Positions 7,441-14,939 of a stretch of DNA of 27,841 bases are shown in pieces. Below the pieces are notes generated by a model that saw only the letters and a program-made list of their open reading frames with translations, did not search any database and was not told the DNA's origin. Origin of the DNA: Clostridia bacterium (GTDB taxonomy: Bacteria; Bacillota; Clostridia; Oscillospirales; Ruminococcaceae); assembly GCA_026001145.1 (NCBI GenBank), contig BNZN01000009.1, positions 1-27,841 of the forward strand, in the 5' to 3' direction. How positions within the stretch are numbered: the stretch's first letter is position 1; each line of letters starts with the position of its first letter. A program made the position numbers and the translations under genes.

Positions 7441-8997
7441 ATGAAGATATTAGTTAGAACGAAAATATTAACCAAGTTGATTTTGGTTCTCATAATCGGT
7501 TGTGTTATGGGGTTTTACGGGTGCAAAAATAAGCCCAAGGTGACCATCGAGGCTTTGAAGGAAAGAGGTACGCTGGTAGTTCTTACAGATCCCACCTTTT
7601 ATCCGTATGAATATTATAACAGAAAAGGTAAAATAGTTGGTATCGACATGGAAATTGCACAGTTAATTGCCAATAAATTAGGCGTTGATCTCGACATTCG
7701 ACCACGATCATTCGAAGGGATTATTTCCTCCCTTAGTAACAATGGGGGTGATATTGCTATGGCTGGGATGTCTCTTACCCCTGAGAAGCAAGACACTTAT
7801 CCACATTCTATGCCTTATGCCGATGCACATCAAAAATTTTTGCTTTTAAGCAACCGCAAAGACATAGAAGAACCCCAAGATCTTGCAGGCAAAAAAATAG
7901 GGGCTCCTATCGCCACCACTTCTATGACTTGCATACGCAAAGAGATAACAAACGGCACTTTAAAAGACACAAACACAGAGGTTATGTCATACGGCAATAC
8001 CTACGAGGTCATTCAAGCCCTCAAGAGCAAGCACGTTGATGCAGTTTTGTTAGATTCTGATACTTCTGAGGTTTATGCAAAAAAAGATAAGTGTCTAAAG
8101 GTTCTGCCAAGTCCGCTCGGGGAAGAGGAAAAATATGTGTTCTTTTATCCAAAAAATGTGTCAGATGAAGTGATAAGATTTATCGATAACATTATAACAG
8201 GAATCAAAGTAAATGGCCGACTTGAGGAATTCCGTGCGAAGCACAGATTGGTAAACACAGATGAAAGCAGTACTGCAGAGGGCGGATGGACCGGTTTTTT
8301 CCTGAAAGGGTTGAAAAACACCACTGGTTTGGTTTGCATTTCTATGATTTTGGGGATAGTGGTCGGCGTATTAATTGCATTCATCAGAGTACAACATCGA
8401 TTTAGTGGTAACTTGAATTTGTCGAATAAAGCAGCTGGTTTGTTTGTGCAAATTTTCCGTGGCACCCCGCTTATGCTTCAGATGTATATGTTTGATTCTC
8501 TGTTTAGTAGGTTTTTAAGCTTGTCTTGGCCAGCTGTAATTCTGGCGTTTGGATTAAATTCCGGAGTATATATATCCGAAATTTTGCGAAGCAGCGTTGG
8601 AGAAGTTGATTCTAGCCAGTATGAAGCAGCTCGTATCTTGGGTTTTTCTAATAATCAGACTTTAAAGCTAGTAATACTTCCACAAGCCTTCAGAAACTCA
8701 GTCCCAACTCTTTTGAATGAGTTTAGCTCATTGCTCAAAGACACGTCTATAGCGAGTGCGATGGGTATCGTGACTCTAGTTCAACCCGCGGTGGATCTGA
8801 GTTGGGCGACAAATAAAATGTGGCCCTTTTGCTTTTCTGGGTCGTTGTATTTTCTCATCATTTTACTTATTTCCCATACACTGAATTGGATTAAACGGTG
8901 GTCTGCTGCCAAAGAAATCCGAAAGGAACAAACCAAATATGTCAAGAGGATTAAGCCTGAATGCAACGATATGCAAAAACCAAAAGAGTTAGGGTAG
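7441..8997 (+). CDS. Fused solute-binding protein and permease of amino-acid ABC transporter
   Basis: A 518-residue fusion. The ATG at 7441 follows GGAGGG. Residues 1-30 are a lipoprotein-like signal, where IIGC (Cys21) fits a lipobox. About 35-270 form a family-3 binding domain very like the preceding gene. About 285-500 form a HisM/GlnP-type permease with several membrane helices and the EAA-type loop (EAARILGFSNNQTLKLVILPQAFRNSVP) that docks the ATPase. The fusion tethers the receptor to the membrane pore, a design known in some Gram-positive glutamine transporters. The ATPase follows after 12 bp. With one permease chain it probably works as a homodimer. Confidence 0.93.
   Translation: MKILVRTKILTKLILVLIIGCVMGFYGCKNKPKVTIEALKERGTLVVLTDPTFYPYEYYNRKGKIVGIDMEIAQLIANKLGVDLDIRPRSFEGIISSLSNNGGDIAMAGMSLTPEKQDTYPHSMPYADAHQKFLLLSNRKDIEEPQDLAGKKIGAPIATTSMTCIRKEITNGTLKDTNTEVMSYGNTYEVIQALKSKHVDAVLLDSDTSEVYAKKDKCLKVLPSPLGEEEKYVFFYPKNVSDEVIRFIDNIITGIKVNGRLEEFRAKHRLVNTDESSTAEGGWTGFFLKGLKNTTGLVCISMILGIVVGVLIAFIRVQHRFSGNLNLSNKAAGLFVQIFRGTPLMLQMYMFDSLFSRFLSLSWPAVILAFGLNSGVYISEILRSSVGEVDSSQYEAARILGFSNNQTLKLVILPQAFRNSVPTLLNEFSSLLKDTSIASAMGIVTLVQPAVDLSWATNKMWPFCFSGSLYFLIILLISHTLNWIKRWSAAKEIRKEQTKYVKRIKPECNDMQKPKELG
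7643..8251 (+). repeat. Diverged direct repeat in binding-protein genes, copy 2
   Basis: This is the counterpart of 6732-7346, inside the binding domain of the fused transporter gene. Confidence 0.85.
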
Positions 8998-9009
8998 GTG
9001 TAAAAGATA

Positions 9010-9657
9010 GTGATTGAAATAAAACATCTGGTCAAAAATTTTAATAACTATACGGTTCTGGACGATATCAGCATAAAAATAGAAAAGGCAGAGTGTGTGC
9101 TTATTTGTGGACCCTCTGGAGTTGGCAAGACCACGTTTTTGAGGTGCCTAAACCTTTTGGAGAGGCCAACTTCCGGAGATATTATTTTTGAAGGTCAAAG
9201 CATCTTGTCCCCCACCTGCGATATTCTCAAAGTGCGTCAAAGGATAGGCATGGTATGCCAACAATTCGACCTGTTTACGAACTACACTGTTTTGGATAAC
9301 ATTACTCTTGCACCCATCAAACTCCTTAAAAAGCCAGTGAAAGAAGCTCAGGATGAAGGTTATGATCTGCTTGAAAAATTCAGGATAGCAGATAAAGTTT
9401 ATAGCTCTCCTCTCAGACTTTCTGGTGGGCAGCGGCAGCGCGTCGCGATCATCAGGGCATTAATGATGTCTCCTGCTGTCCTTCTGCTTGATGAACCAAC
9501 GTCAGCTTTAGATCATCAAATGCAGCTTGAAGTTTGTGATATCATAAAAGAGTTGCACAAAGCGGGAATAACCATGGTAATAATAACACATGACACGCTA
9601 TTTGCCGAATCTGTCGCCACGCGAGTCGTCCAAATGGAAAATGGAAAGTTCGTCTGA
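9010..9657 (+). CDS. Polar amino-acid ABC transporter ATPase, short C-terminus
   Basis: A 215-residue GlnQ-type ATPase that powers the permease at 7441. Motifs in order: Walker A GPSGVGKTT (34-42), Q-loop QQFDLF (84-89), signature LSGGQRQR (137-144), Walker B VLLLDEPTSALD (158-169) and H-switch IITHD (191-195). The GTG start follows an AGGTG-like site and leaves 12 bp after the permease stop. It ends right after the ENGKFV strand, about 25 residues earlier than usual for the family, so the terminal helix is missing. All nucleotide-binding motifs remain, so it is probably active. A strong terminator follows. Confidence 0.93.
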   Translation: MIEIKHLVKNFNNYTVLDDISIKIEKAECVLICGPSGVGKTTFLRCLNLLERPTSGDIIFEGQSILSPTCDILKVRQRIGMVCQQFDLFTNYTVLDNITLAPIKLLKKPVKEAQDEGYDLLEKFRIADKVYSSPLRLSGGQRQRVAIIRALMMSPAVLLLDEPTSALDHQMQLEVCDIIKELHKAGITMVIITHDTLFAESVATRVVQMENGKFV

Positions 9658-9703
9658 TGTCCGGTTGAAAAGCAACGCCCAACCTATTATAACAGAAGAA
9701 GCA

Positions 9704-9739
9704 AAAAAGAGTTCCAGATTTTAGGCTGGAACTCTTTTT
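9704..9739. terminator. Strong bidirectional terminator
   Basis: AAAGAGTTCCAG at 9706-9717 pairs perfectly with 9726-9737 around an 8-base loop. It is flanked by A and T runs that give a U tract both ways. It serves the ABC operon (plus) and the GLUG gene (minus), overlapping the latter's stop codon at 9738-9740. Confidence 0.93.
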
Positions 9740-11693
9740 ATCCCAACCTTTGTACTTCGGCATCCAAATCTTCATCTTGAGTAGGGAGGGAATTAAGGTC
9801 CGGAATCTCTGGGTCGTCGTCCGCATCCACATCGTCTGCTTCGTCTCGGGCATCGCGTGGTCCACCAACTCGGCTCGGTTCAGCATTCCCTCGATCTTTG
9901 GGATTTATTAGGAGATCTAGAGCCATTCCTAGCAGGTCATTTCCTTGACTTTTTTGATTTCTCAAAGCAGCTAAAGCAGCTGCCCGGGCGAGTATATCCC
10001 TGATAGTGTCGTACGGCGTAGCTGTTTGTGCATCGGCTTTTGGCACATCATCTTTTTGTGATTCTGTTTCTTCTTCGTTTCCCTTTTCCTCTGTATCTTC
10101 ACTTTTCTCGTCTGCTCCCTCACCCTCTGGTTCCTTCTCCTTCTCTTCCTTTGGTTTTTGTGCCACAGTTGTTGCGGGCTCCATTGTTATCGGTTGTTCT
10201 TTTTCCTTTGTTTTCGACCCAGCAGCGTTGCTTAGTTCGGCGACGTGACTTGGTGCACCTGCGGCGTGCTGGGCGGCGACAACTTCAGCAAGCCAACGGG
10301 GTTCTGCGTTGCCACCACTTTGCGCTGTTTTAACATCTTCTAAGGCCAATGCTCCTATGTGTTGTCGTTGTTTCGGCAGCAAAGTTACTGCCGTCGCGCC
10401 TTCGACATCATGACCATTAGCAGCACCTGATATTCGATCACTGCGAGCGTAAAAGCAATTATTGAACATTGGTGTCTCGGTTGTGTCGCCCAATGCGTTG
10501 CCCAATATAGCTCCGCCGGGGCTTTTTTGCGTACTAACAACTCCCAAATTTAGGCAATTTGTAACGGGCGCGATCGCAGCTCTCCCAATAATGCCTCCAG
10601 CATCTGTTTCAGCAATGACTTCTCCCAGGTTAACGCAATTATCAACAGATCCCACGGCCGAAAAACCAACCAATCCACCAACAGCATCATCACCGCGAAT
10701 TAGCCCTCTATTGACACAGCCAACAACAGACGACAGGCTGGTGTTCATTCCGACTATTCCTCCTATTTGCCTTTGGTCGTAGCCTGGCTTTCCTGCCAAG
10801 CTCGAGATATTACCACTGTTTAAGCAGTTCCCTACGCGACCTTTCCCGTGGTTGGTCCCAACAACTCCTCCGACCATAGTCCAACCGCGCACCGTGCCGC
10901 TGTTGTCGTTGTTTAAAACGTTTGCCTCTGAATACCCTACAATTCCGCCAGCTTGCAAAGCACCTCGCACGGTCCCTGTATTTGTGTTTCCTGTGAGCGT
11001 TCCGCCAATGGAACCTCCAACAATTCCGCCCACAGCATCTGTAAAGGCGCCGGTCGGTTGTGCGTGCATGCCAACACTAGTCACATTGCCAGTATTTTTG
11101 CTGTTCATAACTATTCCGCCGTTGTTATACCCCACTACGCCTCCAACAAATGCGGTGCCATTTATAGTATTCGCATTGCTGCAATCCTCTACAAGTCCCT
11201 CGTTTTCTCCAATTAATCCGCCGGTTTTTGCGCAACCGGTAACTGTGCCTTGTACCAAATGTAAGTTTTTTACAACGCCACTTTTTCCCAAACAGTTAAT
11301 GAAGCCCACTGGACCGTGTGGGTCCTTGATAACTAGTCCGGATATCGTATGGCCCCTACCATCAATGGTTCCGATAACTGGGTTACTCGCGGTTCCGATC
11401 CCAGGGAAATTTTTGTCCTTGGGAACAACCACATCCTTTGTCATACGAGTTATTGTCTCGCTGCCTGGAAACTGGTGCTTCGCATCACCGTTTTTGTAAA
11501 GTTGGCAAAGATTCTCGAGACCTTTCAAATCGGAGAGCAAATACTCTCCGTCACGTCTCCATTCGAAATTCTTTAGTTTAATGCTCCCTAAATCTGGTGG
11601 CGTTGCATTTACCACGCACATTTCAGGCCCACACATTGCAAAACTCATCATTGCTCCCAGGAACAAACATCTCATCTTCACTTTGCCCATCAT
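9738..11693 (-). CDS. Exported GLUG-repeat protein with acidic C-terminal tail
   Basis: A 651-residue protein from the ATG at 11693, chosen for the AGGGAAG seven bases upstream; a GTG at 11699 is the alternative. A signal peptide is followed by a likely cut after VVNA (about residue 30). From about 85 to 400 there are some nine or ten GLUG-type turns of about 25-30 residues, each ending in a GGIVG, GGVVG or GGLVG core followed by NC or CVN, preceded by the usual TIDGRGHTISGL entry strand. These build a beta-solenoid and are common in surface adhesins. The rest is a long Lys/Glu-rich then Asp/Glu-rich tail without an anchor motif. It is GC-richer than the metabolic genes. A role in contact with a host or neighbour is inference from family. 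Confidence 0.88.
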   Translation of the reverse strand: MMGKVKMRCLFLGAMMSFAMCGPEMCVVNATPPDLGSIKLKNFEWRRDGEYLLSDLKGLENLCQLYKNGDAKHQFPGSETITRMTKDVVVPKDKNFPGIGTASNPVIGTIDGRGHTISGLVIKDPHGPVGFINCLGKSGVVKNLHLVQGTVTGCAKTGGLIGENEGLVEDCSNANTINGTAFVGGVVGYNNGGIVMNSKNTGNVTSVGMHAQPTGAFTDAVGGIVGGSIGGTLTGNTNTGTVRGALQAGGIVGYSEANVLNNDNSGTVRGWTMVGGVVGTNHGKGRVGNCLNSGNISSLAGKPGYDQRQIGGIVGMNTSLSSVVGCVNRGLIRGDDAVGGLVGFSAVGSVDNCVNLGEVIAETDAGGIIGRAAIAPVTNCLNLGVVSTQKSPGGAILGNALGDTTETPMFNNCFYARSDRISGAANGHDVEGATAVTLLPKQRQHIGALALEDVKTAQSGGNAEPRWLAEVVAAQHAAGAPSHVAELSNAAGSKTKEKEQPITMEPATTVAQKPKEEKEKEPEGEGADEKSEDTEEKGNEEETESQKDDVPKADAQTATPYDTIRDILARAAALAALRNQKSQGNDLLGMALDLLINPKDRGNAEPSRVGGPRDARDEADDVDADDDPEIPDLNSLPTQDEDLDAEVQRLG

Positions 11694-11729
11694 AATCACA
11701 CTTCCCTATCATTTTCAAAAATTCCAATA

Positions 11730-11751
11730 TTTAGATGACAGTTCATCTAAA
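11730..11751 (-). promoter_or_regulatory. Inverted repeat in leader of the exported GLUG gene
   Basis: TTTAGATGA at 11730-11738 is the exact reverse complement of 11743-11751, with a 4-base spacer. It lies just downstream of the expected transcription start and about 40 bases before the start codon. It could be an operator or a 5' stabilising hairpin. Confidence 0.5.
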
Positions 11752-11763
11752 CTTTATACTCAA

Positions 11764-11792
11764 ATCATATCATGTATAAATTTATTTGTCAA
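11764..11792 (-). promoter_or_regulatory. Sigma-A promoter of the exported GLUG gene
   Basis: On the minus strand TTGACA (11792-11787) is followed after 17 bases by TATGAT (11769-11764), matching consensus in 11 of 12 positions. It is about 70 bases upstream of the ATG at 11693. Confidence 0.75.
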
Positions 11793-11974
11793 TGGCCAAC
11801 TTGCAATTTATTAAAAATTTGTAAAATGTTATATACTTACATTCTTATAACAACAAATTATTTAAAATAAACTAATTTAAATGGCGTTCAGACAGTTTTG
11901 CACACAAAATCTGGAACCAGATTCGTCGTCATTGTATCTTTGCAAATTGATAATAAAATCTATTATTCTACAGT

Positions 11975-12003
11975 TTGACTTTGGTTTTTTGCTATGATAT
12001 AAT
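11975..12003 (+). promoter_or_regulatory. Near-perfect promoter of the ychF-pts-metK operon
   Basis: TTGACT at 11975-11980, a 17-base spacer, and TATAAT at 11998-12003 with an extended TG two bases before it. It is the best promoter in the window and likely drives the six genes to 18669; none of the gaps between them exceeds 50 bp or holds a terminator. Confidence 0.85.
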
Positions 12004-12082
12004 GTCAGCTATCACGATTTCATTCTCGTTAAGTGGTGCTGTAATGTGAAGACTACACAAAAGAAACGGCAGGGCAGATAAA

Positions 12083-13177
12083 TTGAAGTTAGGTATAATT
12101 GGGCTTCCAAATGTGGGGAAAAGCACTCTGTTCAATGCAATTACCAATGCAAAAGCGGAGATCGCAAATTATCCGTTTTGTACAATTGAGCCTAACACGG
12201 GAGTTGCTCTTGTCCCAGATGAGCGTTTGGATGTCTTGGATGAAATGTATGCTGCAAAGAAACTAACAAGAACCGCAATTGAGTTTGTTGATATCGCGGG
12301 GCTTGTTGAGGGCGCCTCTCAGGGGAAGGGCCTTGGGAATAAATTTTTGTCACATGTACGGGAAGTAGATGCGATTGTTCATGTGGTCAGATGTTTTGTG
12401 GATGACGATATAATCCATGTTAATGATGATGTTTGCCCTGCACGAGATGTGGACACGATCAACACCGAGCTTATTCTTTCAGATTTAGATATGTTAGAGC
12501 GCAGAATCGAAAAAACAACAAAAGCTTTGAAAGCAGATGCAAAATATCAAAAAGAACTCGATTTTTTGCAGAAACTTCGCGAATTTCTTAGTTCGGGGAG
12601 TGCGGCACGGAGCTTTGTTTGTGACGAAGAGCAAGCAGAGTTTTTGGCTGCAAGTAATTTGCTTTCAGCCAAACCTGTTTTGTTTGTTGCTAATTTTTCT
12701 GAAGATGATTTCAGAAATGGAATTGATGATAACCGATATTTTGAGGAAATTTGTTTGGTTGCAGAAGCCGAAAATGCCATTGTTATACCGACTTCAGCAA
12801 AGTTGGAGGAGGAGATATCACAGCTTTCGAAAGAAGAAAAGAAGTTCTTTTTAGAAGACATGAATTTGCGTGAGTCTGGTCTGGAAACTTTGATAAAAAC
12901 CAGTTATGTGACACTAGGGCTTATCTCATTCTTGACTGCAGGGCCACAGGAAGTCAGGGCATGGACAATAAAAAAGGGGACTTCTGCTCAAAGTGCCGCA
13001 GGAAAGATCCATTCAGACATGGAAAAAGGGTTTATCAAAGCGGAAATCATCAACTATTCAGATCTTATTGCGTGCGGTGGAATGGCAAAGGCAAAAGAAA
13101 AAGGATTAGTTAGGCTCGAAGGAAAAGGTTATGTTATGCAAGATGGAGATGTGGTTCTGTTTAGGTTCAACGTGTGA
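12083..13177 (+). CDS. ychF: Ribosome-binding ATPase/GTPase YchF
   Basis: A 364-residue Obg-family P-loop protein, full length. The TTG start at 12083 is supported by AGGG upstream and because YchF proteins begin with just this MKLGIIGLPNVGKSTLFNAIT strand. The P-loop GLPNVGKST is at 7-15 and the G3 DIAGLVEGAS follows. The fourth motif region reads VANFSEDD, the NxxE form that goes with ATP rather than GTP preference in this family. A central coiled-coil arm precedes the C-terminal TGS domain (TAGPQEVRAWTIKKGT). The family binds ribosomes and affects stress responses and translation. It is the first gene of the operon and lies 48 bp before ptsI. Confidence 0.96.
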   Translation: MKLGIIGLPNVGKSTLFNAITNAKAEIANYPFCTIEPNTGVALVPDERLDVLDEMYAAKKLTRTAIEFVDIAGLVEGASQGKGLGNKFLSHVREVDAIVHVVRCFVDDDIIHVNDDVCPARDVDTINTELILSDLDMLERRIEKTTKALKADAKYQKELDFLQKLREFLSSGSAARSFVCDEEQAEFLAASNLLSAKPVLFVANFSEDDFRNGIDDNRYFEEICLVAEAENAIVIPTSAKLEEEISQLSKEEKKFFLEDMNLRESGLETLIKTSYVTLGLISFLTAGPQEVRAWTIKKGTSAQSAAGKIHSDMEKGFIKAEIINYSDLIACGGMAKAKEKGLVRLEGKGYVMQDGDVVLFRFNV

Positions 13178-13225
13178 AAGACCGCCGATACACTACTGCA
13201 CGGGACTTGAAAGGATAGTGCTTTG

Positions 13226-14914
13226 ATGGAAACGGTATATGGTGTTAGTATATCGAAGAACATCTTGTTTGGTAAGTGTGTATTCTTTGAACAAGAGGCA
13301 CTTAATTCAGATTTTGTGCGAGTGCACGATGTTAAATTGGAATTAGACAGGTGGAGAAGAGCGGTTAAAGAAACAAATTCCCAGCTGACGGAACTTTACA
13401 GAAACACAATCGATACTTTTGGAACTGCCAATGCTATGATAGTGAAGACACATAAATACATTTTAAATGACACTGCATTTGTCGGGAAGATAGAGGAACA
13501 AATAAAAAAGCTTTCCTGCAACGCTGAGTATGCCGTGTTCGTCGCAGAGAAATATTTTACAAAAACTCTGACTTTAACAGGGAATGAATATATCAAAACA
13601 CGTGCCGATGACATTAAGGAAATTTGCTTGGTTCTTATTAATAACCTCAGAGGAAGTGGGCACGAAGGACGAGCAGAGTTTTTTCGAATGCTTGGTGATC
13701 GTGCTGAAAGTGAATCGTTAATAGTGGTGGCACACGAAATTTTTGTTGCCGACGTATTGGATTTTGAAAGATTCCAGATCAAAGGATTCATTACAAAGGC
13801 AGGCAGTGCCATGGCACATGCTTCCATTTTGGCACAGTCGTTGGGGTTAGTGGCACTTGTTGGCACCGGGAAAAGCTTAAGGGATTTTGGCAACAAGAAT
13901 GTTGTTATTTCAGGTGGTGAAAATCTGGCAGTTTTGTCACCAGATCAAGAAGTAATAGAAAAATACCTAAAGCAGAAAAAAACCTGGGACAGGGAAAAGA
14001 TTAGGTTGAAAAGCATGATTGAAAGAGGTAGTTTCACAAAAGACGGTCATAAGGTCCAGATTATGGCCAGCGTTACTGGGCTTAAAGATGCTCAAAAGGC
14101 TAAGGAATATGGTGCCGCTGGGATTGGCCTGTTCAGAAGTGAATTTATATACTTGGGAAGAGAAACGGTCCCAAGTGAGCAGGAACAGTTCGAAATATAT
14201 AAAGGGTTGTTGGAGCTCAGTAAAGACAATCCCGTGGTCATTAGGACAATCGATGTGGGGCCAGACAAAATGCCGGATTATTTCGGCAGCTTGATTTCGG
14301 CAGGTTCGTGGTTTGCAATTCGAGGCATTAGATTTTGTTTAGAAAACCCTGAAGTGTTTATAACACAGTTGAGGGCACTCTTAAGAGCCAGTGTTTATGG
14401 AAGGTTAAAAATGGTCCTGCCAATGGTCACGTCCGTTGCAGAAATTGAAGAAACAAAAAAAATATTGAAATCTCTTAAAAATGAGCTGGATCGTTCGCAG
14501 ATCGCATATGACAAAGATGTTGCACTTGGCATAATGATTGAGACACCGGCTGCTGTTATGATAGCTGATAAGTTGGCGAAAATCGTCGATTTTTTCAACA
14601 TAGGGACGAATGATCTTACACAGCTTGCTTTTGCGGTTGACAGGAATGCAGAAGGCTCAAAGGGATTTTCGATGGATGATGCAGTCATACTCAGGATGGT
14701 TGATATTGTTGTGCAGGCGGCAAAAGAATATGGTATTCCGGTGAGTGTTTGTGGTATTTATGCCAATGATGTTGTTTTTTTAAGCAATTTCGTAGGGCTC
14801 GGTGTCGACAGTTTATCGGTACCCGCAGAGCATATCTGGGAAGTTAGAAAAAAGATAAATGGGCTCTCGTTTATAGAGCAAGTGAGCACTGTGGAGAATA
14901 AGATCAAAAAATAA
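13226..14914 (+). CDS. ptsI: PTS enzyme I (PEP-protein phosphotransferase)
   Basis: A 562-residue cytosolic enzyme that takes phosphate from PEP and passes it to HPr. The ATG at 13226 has AAAGGA 10 bases upstream and is preferred to the TTG just before it. The N-terminal phospho-His domain carries the active His at residue 198 (AMAHASILAQSLG). The PEP-binding barrel has GLFRSEFIYL, RTIDVGPDK, RLKMVLPMV, MIETPAAV and IGTNDLTQLAFAVDRN. The catalytic Cys is residue 509, in VCGIYAND. Family members usually read CGEMA here, and RTIDVGPDK usually reads GGDK, so the protein is diverged but keeps the key His, Arg and Cys. EIICB and EIIA follow directly; HPr is not in this window. Confidence 0.93.
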   Translation: METVYGVSISKNILFGKCVFFEQEALNSDFVRVHDVKLELDRWRRAVKETNSQLTELYRNTIDTFGTANAMIVKTHKYILNDTAFVGKIEEQIKKLSCNAEYAVFVAEKYFTKTLTLTGNEYIKTRADDIKEICLVLINNLRGSGHEGRAEFFRMLGDRAESESLIVVAHEIFVADVLDFERFQIKGFITKAGSAMAHASILAQSLGLVALVGTGKSLRDFGNKNVVISGGENLAVLSPDQEVIEKYLKQKKTWDREKIRLKSMIERGSFTKDGHKVQIMASVTGLKDAQKAKEYGAAGIGLFRSEFIYLGRETVPSEQEQFEIYKGLLELSKDNPVVIRTIDVGPDKMPDYFGSLISAGSWFAIRGIRFCLENPEVFITQLRALLRASVYGRLKMVLPMVTSVAEIEETKKILKSLKNELDRSQIAYDKDVALGIMIETPAAVMIADKLAKIVDFFNIGTNDLTQLAFAVDRNAEGSKGFSMDDAVILRMVDIVVQAAKEYGIPVSVCGIYANDVVFLSNFVGLGVDSLSVPAEHIWEVRKKINGLSFIEQVSTVENKIKK

Positions 14915-14939
14915 TTTGATATTACAAAGGAAAATGTAA

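Larger units (their letters stand above)
11694..12082. other. Divergent control region between the GLUG gene and ychF operon
   Basis: This 389-bp, very AT-rich region holds the two promoters and the leader inverted repeat listed separately. It also has a second inverted repeat, AATCTGG/CCAGATT at 11908-11914 and 11917-11923 with only two bases between, about 50 bases upstream of the ychF promoter. I see no gene in it. Confidence 0.65.

Noticed and set aside
10852..11499. Long plus-strand open frame rich in Pro and Thr
   Set aside because: It lies antisense to the GLUG repeats; the repeated Gly codons read backwards as Pro/Thr, giving an artificial open frame.
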